From Xenococcus sp. MO_188.B8 (lineage in GTDB: Bacteria > Cyanobacteriota > Cyanobacteriia > Cyanobacteriales > Xenococcaceae), in assembly GCA_030065615.1 (NCBI GenBank), contig JASJDR010000036.1, positions 1 to 52,780 on the forward strand: a stretch of 52,780 bases of DNA, in the 5' to 3' direction. Position numbers and translations under genes: made by a program. This document shows, piece by piece, positions 9,271 to 16,670 of the stretch (the first letter of the stretch is position 1; each line of letters begins with the position of its first letter). The notes under the pieces are model-generated. The model was given only the letters and a program-made list of their open reading frames with translations, searched no databases and was not told the origin of the DNA.

Positions 9271-10209
9271 TCAAACTTTAGACTTATTTTTTTCAACGGC
9301 GCGATCGCTATTCAAAAACTCTCGCATATATTGATTGACTAGATTTGGCTGTTCCTGTTGAACCCAGTGACTACAGTTGGGAATATAGCGAAGCTGAAAA
9401 TCTTTCACATAGTCTTGGGTATCATAAGTCAACTCTTTACCGAGAAATTTGTCATTTTTCCCCCAAATCATCAGTGTGGGAACTTGCAGTACGTCCCATG
9501 TTGTCTGATTCAAAGGCCGTGGAAAAATATTGCGGTAGTAGTTAATCATGGCAGTAAGGGCACCTGGTTTGGCGGCAGCGTTTTTGTATGCGGCCAAGTC
9601 TTCTGGGGTAAAGGCGGTTTTGTTGATCGCTGAATCAATAAAGGCAGAAGCGATCGCCCGATAGTTATCGAACTGTAATCTTAACTCTGGCAGTAAGGGG
9701 ATTTGAAAAAAGAGGATATACCAACTTCGTAGCATTTGTTGGGGATTACTGCGCAATGCTGCGGCAAATTTGGCGAGGTGAGGAGAATTCATCACAATTA
9801 GCTTCTCTAGCATTTCTGGATGGGCGTAGGCAAAACTCCAGGCGATAGCTCCTCCCCAATCATGTCCGACTAAGATACAGCGATCGTAACCTAGTCCTTT
9901 GATAACACCTTCTACGTCCTTAATCAATTCTGCTATCCCATAAGCTGCTCGTTCTTGAGGTTTTTCGCTTTCGTTATAACCCCGTAAGTCAAGGGCAACC
10001 ACCTTGTAATCTTTGGCAAACTCTGGGATTTGATATCGCCAAGAGTACCAAAATTCGGGATAACCATGCAGCATCAGCATTAGAGGTCCTTCTCCCTGAG
10101 TGACGTAATGCAGCCGAACTCCATTGCTGAGAATGTAATCCTGTTTTAGAGAACTTTCTAATTCAGACATAGAAGGCTTTTTCATGGGAATATTCAGAAG
10201 AAGAAGCAA
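9271..10209 (-). CDS. Alpha/beta hydrolase, epoxide hydrolase/dehalogenase-like
   Basis: A 312-residue cytoplasmic hydrolase. It has the oxyanion motif HGYPEFWYSWR at 49-58, the nucleophile elbow VGHDWGG with Asp117, an acid in the LMIWGKNDKFLG strand near 255 and the catalytic His281 in CSHWVQQEQP. An Asp nucleophile and the HGxP motif are characteristic of soluble epoxide hydrolases and haloalkane dehalogenases; the physiological substrate is unknown. The first ATG gives MLLLLNIPM; an ATG eight codons later (MKKPSM) may be the real start. It lies 35 bases downstream of uppS on the same strand and may share its transcript. Confidence 0.85.
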   Translation of the reverse strand: MLLLLNIPMKKPSMSELESSLKQDYILSNGVRLHYVTQGEGPLMLMLHGYPEFWYSWRYQIPEFAKDYKVVALDLRGYNESEKPQERAAYGIAELIKDVEGVIKGLGYDRCILVGHDWGGAIAWSFAYAHPEMLEKLIVMNSPHLAKFAAALRSNPQQMLRSWYILFFQIPLLPELRLQFDNYRAIASAFIDSAINKTAFTPEDLAAYKNAAAKPGALTAMINYYRNIFPRPLNQTTWDVLQVPTLMIWGKNDKFLGKELTYDTQDYVKDFQLRYIPNCSHWVQQEQPNLVNQYMREFLNSDRAVEKNKSKV

Positions 10210-10244
10210 TAAATATCTTAATTGGCTTGAGCTAAGTTGAGAGC

Positions 10245-11018
10245 TTAAAATGATAGAGTAGGCATGGCCGTGATTTTCCCAAATCTGCGATCGCGTTTTT
10301 GATAGCTGATGATAGCTTTCTCAAATTGTTGTAGATCAAAATCTGGCCAAAAAGTATCTGTTACATACATCTCTGTATAGGCTAATTGCCATAGTAAAAA
10401 ATTACTCAGGCGCATTTCTCCGCTGGTGCGAATTAAAAGATCGGGATCGGGATTTGCAGAAGTATAGAGATATTGAGAAATGGTATTTTCGTCGATGGTA
10501 TCTGGTGATAATTCTCCTAGAGCTACTTTTTCCGCAATATCGCGACAGGCTTTAACAATTTCTTTCCGACTGCCATAATTAATTGCTACATTAAAATTTA
10601 TTGTTTGATTATGTCGGGTTTTTGCCATAGAGTAACGGATTTCTTGTTGCAAAGATGAAGGAAGGGGAGATAAATCTCCAATAAATCTAATACGAACTCC
10701 CTCTTCTCTCATTTCCTGTAATTCTTTTCGTAACAATCTCTCAAACAAATTCATCAGAAAACCGACTTCTGTTAGGGGACGACCCCAATTTTCTGTGGAA
10801 AAAGCGTAAGCTGTTAAAGTGTTAATTCCCCAATTTTTACAAGTCCGCAATATTTCCTTAAGAGTATTTGCACCCTGACGATGTCCTTCTAGTCGAGGTA
10901 AGCCCCTTTGTTGGGCCCAACGTCCATTCCCATCCATAATAATGGCTACGTGTTGTGGTAACTTTTTGAAATCGAGATCGATGGAGGTTGATGTTGTTGA
11001 TACTAATTGTGCAGTCAT
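10245..11018 (-). CDS. uppS: Isoprenyl transferase (undecaprenyl diphosphate synthase)
   Basis: A cis-prenyltransferase that condenses farnesyl diphosphate with isopentenyl diphosphate to make the C55 lipid carrier for peptidoglycan and polysaccharide synthesis. The 257-residue product is the usual size. The catalytic [17 protein letters not shown] includes Asp29; the conserved [30 protein letters not shown] and the C-terminal [19 protein letters not shown] are all present. Lies 39 bases downstream of the ferritin-like gene on the same strand. No anomalies. Confidence 0.95.
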   Translation of the reverse strand: MTAQLVSTTSTSIDLDFKKLPQHVAIIMDGNGRWAQQRGLPRLEGHRQGANTLKEILRTCKNWGINTLTAYAFSTENWGRPLTEVGFLMNLFERLLRKELQEMREEGVRIRFIGDLSPLPSSLQQEIRYSMAKTRHNQTINFNVAINYGSRKEIVKACRDIAEKVALGELSPDTIDENTISQYLYTSANPDPDLLIRTSGEMRLSNFLLWQLAYTEMYVTDTFWPDFDLQQFEKAIISYQKRDRRFGKITAMPTLSF

Positions 11019-11056
11019 AGAGTTTTTTTGTTAATAGTTAATAAATAACACCACCT

Positions 11057-11962
11057 TTATTTCAGGCCATTGAAAAACATTGGAACCAACTTTTCCCTGA
11101 ACATTTGTGGATCTAGTTTCCAAGCTTTGTAGGCTACTCGAATTCGGGTTATTTGCAGTTCAGGTGCTAATAGAGTTGGCAGTAGGTGCCGCATCAAATA
11201 CAGAGGACGTTCCCAGAACGGCATTGTGTTAGTTACTTCTAGGAGATTTTTGAGCCGACGCAGTTCTGCACCAACCATGAGATCGTTCCCCATCACCCAA
11301 GCCGCCTGTTCCATCGCTGCACACTTTTGCTTGGTCTGTTCGACCTTTTTCCTACATTCTGGGCTTTTCTTGGCGATTTTGGCTAGCCAGCGATTGCCCC
11401 AACTAACGTGACCTGCTTCTTCTAGGAAAATTTTTTCGAGGGTTTCCCGAATTTTGCTATTTTCTTCTGTCTGAGGAGCTTCTTTGAGAGCATGGATATG
11501 GGCAGCAAATGTTTGACAACCTCGCTTTTCAGTGACGTTAATCGATGCTAAGACTGTAATCAGATAGTCTTCGAGGTTTCTTTTTGGATCGTAAGATTCT
11601 AGTTCTAGCAACCTTTCAAAATAGTCAATATATGAAACTCCCAATGGCGTACCAATTGTAACTGCCAGTGACTTACCAGGATCTAGTGGACCGAGATCTA
11701 TCAGTAAATCTGTCAGCCACATCGCATGGCGTGCTTCGTCTGAGACATGACGTGACAACTCTTGAATTAATTCAATTAATTCTTGAGAATCAGCTTTGAG
11801 CTTTTCAATGATATCGGTGAGTTCTTTGCAGCTTCGCTGTTCATTGTAGCGATAGCGATTGAGCGTCATCAGGTGAATTTTGCGATCAGACAGTACAAAT
11901 TGCTTGGCGAGGTCGCGAGCACTTATGGAATTGTTGAGTTTTCGAGGATAGGCAACTGCCAT
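11057..11962 (-). CDS. Ferritin-like diiron protein of unknown substrate
   Basis: A 301-residue, mainly helical protein with the complete E, ExxH, E, ExxH pattern of a diiron-carboxylate four-helix bundle: Glu41 (YNEQR), Glu76-His79 (SDEARH), Glu145 (VTEKR) and Glu182-His185 (EEAGH). It is therefore likely a diiron oxidase or oxygenase rather than an iron store. A basic C-terminal region (ITRIRVAYKAWKLDPQMFRE) follows the bundle. I do not recognise a characterised family. It lies just upstream of uppS on the same strand, so isoprenoid or membrane-lipid modification is one guess. Start ATG is clear; upstream lies a 414-base gap holding a 10-base inverted repeat. Confidence 0.75.
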   Translation of the reverse strand: MAVAYPRKLNNSISARDLAKQFVLSDRKIHLMTLNRYRYNEQRSCKELTDIIEKLKADSQELIELIQELSRHVSDEARHAMWLTDLLIDLGPLDPGKSLAVTIGTPLGVSYIDYFERLLELESYDPKRNLEDYLITVLASINVTEKRGCQTFAAHIHALKEAPQTEENSKIRETLEKIFLEEAGHVSWGNRWLAKIAKKSPECRKKVEQTKQKCAAMEQAAWVMGNDLMVGAELRRLKNLLEVTNTMPFWERPLYLMRHLLPTLLAPELQITRIRVAYKAWKLDPQMFREKLVPMFFNGLK

Positions 11963-12103
11963 TTATTTATATAAACTTGTATGAATTTTTTTTGTTAAGT
12001 CGAGTTATTCAATAAAGATAAGCACAAAAAAGTAACAAACTAGGTACAAATACTGGTCATAATCTTGATGTTTTGTACATCGTAAAAATCACAGTTGTAA
12101 AAC

Positions 12104-12129
12104 TAACTACATATCGTACTATGTAGTTA
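12104..12129. promoter_or_regulatory. Inverted repeat upstream of the ferritin-like gene
   Basis: TAACTACATA and TATGTAGTTA form a perfect 10-base inverted repeat with a TCGTAC spacer, about 140 bases upstream of the minus-strand gene at 11962. It is AT-rich with no T tract, so an operator is more likely than a terminator. Otherwise the 11963-12376 gap holds only repeat copy 2. Confidence 0.45.
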
Positions 12130-12274
12130 ATGATATTAATATAAATGTAAAAGCTACTGGTAATGGTCTTGAAGTGAGTTTTGCAATAATAGAAAAAGCA
12201 AGCAGTATCAGAATTGTTTGATAGATTCTTCAGAAATACTAAAAAATATTCTTAAGACTGACTGTTCATTTGCC

Positions 12275-12347
12275 CTTCACTTTACGTGGTGGAAGCCTGA
12301 TCGCACCAGTCTAAAACTCGATTCCACGACCGAAGGGCGATCGCGGT
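12275..12347. repeat. Dispersed 73-base repeat, copy 2
   Basis: Same orientation as copy 1 at 9032-9104, differing at 8 of 73 positions. The outer GTGGAA/TTCCAC stem is unchanged, while the small CGCCC/GGGCG hairpin of copy 1 is broken by one substitution. It ends about 30 bases from the end of the aminotransferase gene, in the gap upstream of the ferritin-like gene. Confidence 0.75.
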
Positions 12348-12376
12348 AGAGTTTCCGAAATCAGTAAATAGGTAAT

Positions 12377-13558
12377 CTACCCTTGGCTAATTTCTTGTAA
12401 TCCCCTAACTAATCGTTGGATAGCTTCCACTGCCGTTTCTGGTTCTAAAGCACCATAGGCAACTCGTAAATAACAACCATTTGTCATGCCAAAAGTACTC
12501 CCAGGAAGGACTGCTACTTTATAAGTTTCAATTAAATTTTTCACTAACTCAAAATCAGGAATTTCTATCTTAATTTTGAGAAAAAGATAAAAGGCACCTG
12601 CTGTCGGCGCTATTGTGCAGATATTTTTAATTGAACTAAGTTCTTGAAGAATTTTCTCTCTTGTAAACGCAATATTTGGTAAATATTTTTGACAATAATT
12701 TACCCCAGTTTTTATGGCACCTAAAGCAGCATATTGAGAAACTACAGGAGGACAAATAAGATTAGTATCTTGAGCTTTTTTCACTGGCATCAATAGATGT
12801 TGAGGAATGACCATATAGCCAATACGCCAGCTAGCAAAACCATAAGCTTTCGATAAGCTAAAAAGAGAAATTGTGTGGTTTTTACTATCAGGAAATGAAG
12901 CGGGAGAAAGATGTTTTATGCCGTTATAAGTAAAATATTCATAGGCTTCATCCCTCAGATGATAAATACCTTTTTCTCGGCAAATTTGATTTACTTCTGC
13001 TAAAGCTGCTGGTGAATAAACAACTCCCGTAGGATTATTAGGAGAAATAGTAACTACAGCTTTAGTTTTGGGTGTAATTGCTTTCGCGATCGCGTTTGGT
13101 TGTAGTTGATAATTGGCATCGGTTGCTACTAACACTGGCTGACAACTTGCCATTGTAATTGCCATTTCATGATTGAAATAATAGGGAATATTGAGAATAA
13201 TTTCATCTCCTGGGGAAGTAATGGCAAAAATAGTATTGAGAAACGCCATATTGCTTCCCGCCGTTACCACAATCGAATTATCTTGGTTGATGACAATTTT
13301 ATTTTCGACTTGTAATTTAGTTTTAATCGCCTCAATTAAGGGAGTAATTCCTTCTACGGCTTGATATTTGTGATTGGCTGGGGATGCTAGAAATTCTGTA
13401 ATAGAAGATATTGCTTCTGGCGGAGGAGGATAAGAAACTACTCCTTGTCCTAGAGAAATAGTACCTGGATTTTGACGGATCAGTTCTCCAATTACAGGGA
13501 TTAACGGTGTTTGTACCGCTGACATGCGCGAATTTAGTCTTAGTTTTTGCTGGAACAT
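12377..13558 (-). CDS. PLP-dependent aminotransferase, class I/II
   Basis: A 393-residue fold-type I aminotransferase, cytoplasmic. SLGQGVVSYPPP at the N-terminus, the TISPNNPTGVVYS loop, LRDEAYEYFTY and the PLP-lysine motif SLSKAYGFASWRIGYM (Lys near 235) are visible, along with the C-terminal CYLRVAYGA arginine that binds the substrate carboxylate. It resembles aspartate/aromatic aminotransferases, but the amino donor cannot be told from sequence. Transcribed alone on the minus strand; a start ATG ten residues in (MSAVQTPLIP) is an alternative. Confidence 0.9.
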   Translation of the reverse strand: MFQQKLRLNSRMSAVQTPLIPVIGELIRQNPGTISLGQGVVSYPPPPEAISSITEFLASPANHKYQAVEGITPLIEAIKTKLQVENKIVINQDNSIVVTAGSNMAFLNTIFAITSPGDEIILNIPYYFNHEMAITMASCQPVLVATDANYQLQPNAIAKAITPKTKAVVTISPNNPTGVVYSPAALAEVNQICREKGIYHLRDEAYEYFTYNGIKHLSPASFPDSKNHTISLFSLSKAYGFASWRIGYMVIPQHLLMPVKKAQDTNLICPPVVSQYAALGAIKTGVNYCQKYLPNIAFTREKILQELSSIKNICTIAPTAGAFYLFLKIKIEIPDFELVKNLIETYKVAVLPGSTFGMTNGCYLRVAYGALEPETAVEAIQRLVRGLQEISQG

Positions 13559-13698
13559 CTAACATCTTCCGCATTGGTTTTCAGTAAATATAAACTTTCT
13601 ACACAGCGATCTCTTAAAAATACTAGTGGACGTAGGCATAAATATTACACATATTCAAAAAGGTTAGACTTTTGTCATAAAAGGCTTTTGACTTCCGC

Positions 13699-13718
13699 AT
13701 AGATAGATAGATAGATAG
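13699..13718 (+). repeat. ATAG tetranucleotide tandem repeat
   Basis: Five exact ATAG units, in the 309-base gap between the divergent aminotransferase and ABC importer genes, about 150 bases before the first importer gene. Such tracts can change length by slippage and may alter promoter spacing. Nothing else distinct is seen in this gap. Confidence 0.7.
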
Positions 13719-13867
13719 AAGTAGTAGAAGTTACCTTACTATATTAAATTTTGTGTATTCTATTGTATATTTTTGCATAAATTTGGCTACTAGATTGCTA
13801 GTTTGTTTCAATTAATAGTTATTTTTTATAGTATGTATAGCTTTTATGAGATTTTTAGGTGCGGTAA

Positions 13868-14890
13868 GTGAAGATACGAAAAACCTTAAAAAGAAGCATC
13901 TTGTTGATGCTGGCAACATTTGTTTCAATGCTTTATATTATTTCCGGGGGTCAATCTCAGTCCAACGAACAAGTTTATCGTATTGGTTTAGGGCCTTGGA
14001 TCGGTTTCGGCCCAATCTATCTTGCCCAGGAAAAAGAATTTTTTCAAGAAGTAGGGATTAAACCAGAATTAACCGTTATCACGGGCCTAGCAGAACGCAA
14101 TAGTGCGCTAAAGTCAGGTAAGATTGATGCTCTTGCCGCACCCGTTGACTACTTTGTCCTCTCTGCTGGCAATCGTCTAGAAACTACAACTGTCATGGCA
14201 ATCGATGAATCTGTCGGGGGTGATGGCATCGTTGCCAAGAAGTCGATTAAGAGTTTTCAGGATCTTAAAGGTAAAAAGGTTGCCTTTCAACGGGGTTTGC
14301 CTAGTGAATTCTTTCTGCGAGCTTTATTGCAGCAAAATGGCATGAGTCCGGACGACTTGGACACCGTCGATATGGAAACAGCTCAGGGGGGTGCTGCGTT
14401 TATTGCGGGTCAAGTAGATGCAGCCGTTCTCTGGGAACCTTGGTTGACGAAAGCAAAGGAAGAAGGAAATGGAGATATTCTGGCATCTACCAAGCAATAT
14501 CCCAATCTAATTGTGGATTGTTTGGCATTTAATAGTCGGGTTGTTGAGCAATCTCCCGAAGACGTACAGAAAATCGTCGATGTGGTGCTCAAAGCCATTG
14601 CCTATTGGCAAAAAAATCCAGAAGAAGCCAACCAGATTATGGCTCCTTTCTTTGAAGTGGATGCAGCTAAGTATGCAGCAATTCTGAGTGGTGCTAGGTT
14701 TACCGATCTTGCTCGCAATCAGGAATATTTTGGCACAAAGGAAAATCCTGGACCAATCTTTGAGGTAGCTAAACAGGCTTCAGAAATCTGGCTAAAGGCT
14801 GCCATCATTCAAGTTCCGGTAAATCCTAAATCTATTATTTCAACTGATTTTATTAAGCTACCTAGAGGGTCGGATAGAGATGAAACGTAG
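13868..14890 (+). CDS. NitT/TauT-type ABC substrate-binding protein
   Basis: A 340-residue periplasmic binding protein of the NrtA/SsuA/TauA superfamily. An N-terminal signal or lipid-less anchor (SILLMLATFVSMLYIIS) precedes the binding fold: YRIGLGPWIGFGPIYLA, then DLKGKKVAFQRG and AAVLWEPWLTKA, all typical of this superfamily. The ligand (nitrate, sulfonate, thiamine precursor or other) cannot be read from the sequence. Start is a GTG; an ATG at 13846 opens a different frame. First gene of a five-gene plus-strand operon; its end overlaps the next gene by 11 bases. Confidence 0.88.
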   Translation: MKIRKTLKRSILLMLATFVSMLYIISGGQSQSNEQVYRIGLGPWIGFGPIYLAQEKEFFQEVGIKPELTVITGLAERNSALKSGKIDALAAPVDYFVLSAGNRLETTTVMAIDESVGGDGIVAKKSIKSFQDLKGKKVAFQRGLPSEFFLRALLQQNGMSPDDLDTVDMETAQGGAAFIAGQVDAAVLWEPWLTKAKEEGNGDILASTKQYPNLIVDCLAFNSRVVEQSPEDVQKIVDVVLKAIAYWQKNPEEANQIMAPFFEVDAAKYAAILSGARFTDLARNQEYFGTKENPGPIFEVAKQASEIWLKAAIIQVPVNPKSIISTDFIKLPRGSDRDET

Positions 14891-15080
14891 AGTTACCAAG
14901 AAAAGAACTTTTTTCCTCATTATGGCAATCACTATCAGTACAATTTGTGTAGTTTTAGGGTTTCAGTCTCAGTCTCTTGTAACAAACCAAGAACAAACAC
15001 CTACACCTCCATCTAACTCAACGTCGAGTGTGAACGATGACGTATTTTGGAAACAATTAATAACTGAATGGCTATCTTAA
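14880..15080 (+). CDS. Small membrane-anchored protein within the ABC operon
   Basis: A 66-residue protein with a basic start (MKRRVTKKR), one hydrophobic segment at about 10-28 and a hydrophilic, Pro/Ser/Thr-rich periplasmic tail ending DDVFWKQLITEWLS. It overlaps the binding-protein gene by 11 bases and the permease gene by 13, so it is locked between two real genes in a third frame. That packing is the main argument for it being real. No family is recognised. It could be an accessory subunit or a linker between binding protein and permease. Confidence 0.65.
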   Translation: MKRRVTKKRTFFLIMAITISTICVVLGFQSQSLVTNQEQTPTPPSNSTSSVNDDVFWKQLITEWLS

Positions 15081-15856
15081 AACGTTATATTTTGAGCGGT
15101 AAATTTTCAGTCTTCCAATCACGATTATTGGAATTATCTCCTTTTCTTGCTCTGTTACTCGTTTGGTATTTGTTAACTAGAACTGAGATAATTAGCCCCA
15201 TCTTTCTTCCGCCACCAGACAAGGTTTTTTCCAACCTCCTGCAACTTTTTTTATCCGTCAATTTCCTTGTAAATAATTTGTTTCCCAGCGTCTTTAGAGT
15301 CACGTCAGCTTTCCTAATGTCCGTTTTCATTGCCCTTCCCCTTGGAATTGTCAGTAGTCAAATTGCTTTTATTTCACGTTTACTTGAACCCATCTTTGGA
15401 TTTACTCGTTATCTTCCCGTTGCTGCTTTGGTTCCTCTTTGCATTCTCTGGTTCGGAATTGGTGACGAGCAGAAGATAGCGGTGATTACATTAGGAGTAG
15501 TTTTTCAGCTTGTCTTGCTATTTGCCTTCGATACAGCCTCAGTTCCTCATGAGTTCATAGAGAGTGGTCGTACCTTTGGGTTAACTCGTTGGCAAATTGT
15601 CCTTCGAGTTGTACTCCCTTGGTCTATGCCAGCTATCTGGGATGATATGAGAATTTCGGCTGGTTGGGCTTGGTCTTACCTAGTGCTGGCAGAACTTGTG
15701 GCTGGAAACAAAGGTTTAGGCTATTTCATCATTCAATCACAGCGATATTTGCAAACAGAAAAGGTTTTCGCGGGAATTTTATTCGTCGGTATTCTAGGTG
15801 CTTTAACTGATATGATGTTTCGAATTGTAGCTTCTAAGCTATTTCAATGGAAATGA
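15068..15856 (+). CDS. NitT/TauT-type ABC permease
   Basis: A 262-residue inner-membrane permease with about six hydrophobic helices and the cytoplasmic EAA loop (SGRTFGLTRWQIVLRVVLP) that docks on the ATPase. The N-terminal LPPPDKVFSNL and YLPVAALVPLCILWFGIG segments are typical of SsuC/TauC/NrtB. Probably acts as a homodimer because the operon has only one permease gene. Overlaps the preceding small gene by 13 bases and the ATPase gene by 10. Confidence 0.92.
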   Translation: MAILKRYILSGKFSVFQSRLLELSPFLALLLVWYLLTRTEIISPIFLPPPDKVFSNLLQLFLSVNFLVNNLFPSVFRVTSAFLMSVFIALPLGIVSSQIAFISRLLEPIFGFTRYLPVAALVPLCILWFGIGDEQKIAVITLGVVFQLVLLFAFDTASVPHEFIESGRTFGLTRWQIVLRVVLPWSMPAIWDDMRISAGWAWSYLVLAELVAGNKGLGYFIIQSQRYLQTEKVFAGILFVGILGALTDMMFRIVASKLFQWK

Positions 15857-16635
15857 AGACAAACAATGATACTGGGTTGTTAAAGTTCCAAAATGTCTCA
15901 AAAACTTTTGTAGATAACAAGTTTCGCAAGATTCAGGCTTTAGCCAACATTACATTTGCTTTAAATCAAAGTGAATTTATTGTGATTATTGGTCCTTCTG
16001 GTTGTGGCAAATCTACGATCTTGAGGTTGGCAGCGGGGTTGGACAAGACCTCTTTTGGGAAAGTTCTATATCGGGGTAAACAGATTAAAGAACCAGACCG
16101 TCGGCGAGGATTAGTGTTCCAATCCTACAGCGTATTTCCTTGGCTAACCGTTCGGGAGAATATTGAGTTTGGGCTAGATAAGACTGATTCTCGACTCAAT
16201 CAAGAAAAAGTTTCAAACTGGTTGTTTTTCACGGGCTTAGCTAATTTTGCTGATGCTTATCCCAAAGCTCTCTCTGGGGGTATGCGCCAAAGAGTTGCTC
16301 TCGCTCGCACAATGATTGTTGAGCCAGAATTGTTGCTGCTGGACGAACCATTTGGAGCCTTGGACGAACGCACTAGAGAAAGTATGCAAGCCTTGTTGCT
16401 TAAAGCCGTTGCTAATTCAGGATGTTCTGTCTTGTTAGTTACCCATGATATTCGTGAAGCCCTGATCCTGGCTGACCGAGTGTTCTTGATGGGGCCACAC
16501 CCAGGAAAAATTTTGGATACCTTTGTCCCTCCCTCAGAGAAGCCGCGAACTCGTGACAATCTTAGCAATCCTGAATTCAAGTCTTTATATAAGGAAATTC
16601 TTAACCGTTTCCCAGTTCAATTGTTAGAAGACTAG
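15847..16635 (+). CDS. NitT/TauT-type ABC ATP-binding protein
   Basis: A 262-residue cytoplasmic ATPase of the SsuB/TauB/NrtD type. Walker A GPSGCGKST, Q-loop VFQSYSVFPWL, signature LSGGMRQRVALAR, Walker B LLLLDEPFGALD and the switch His in LVTHDIREALILADR are intact, so it should be active. The C-terminal segment (GPHPGKILDTFVPP) is usual for the group. Overlaps the permease gene by 10 bases. Confidence 0.95.
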   Translation: MEMKTNNDTGLLKFQNVSKTFVDNKFRKIQALANITFALNQSEFIVIIGPSGCGKSTILRLAAGLDKTSFGKVLYRGKQIKEPDRRRGLVFQSYSVFPWLTVRENIEFGLDKTDSRLNQEKVSNWLFFTGLANFADAYPKALSGGMRQRVALARTMIVEPELLLLDEPFGALDERTRESMQALLLKAVANSGCSVLLVTHDIREALILADRVFLMGPHPGKILDTFVPPSEKPRTRDNLSNPEFKSLYKEILNRFPVQLLED

Positions 16636-16670
16636 ACGATGTTTCTCGCAAAATTATATTTTTGGTGGTT

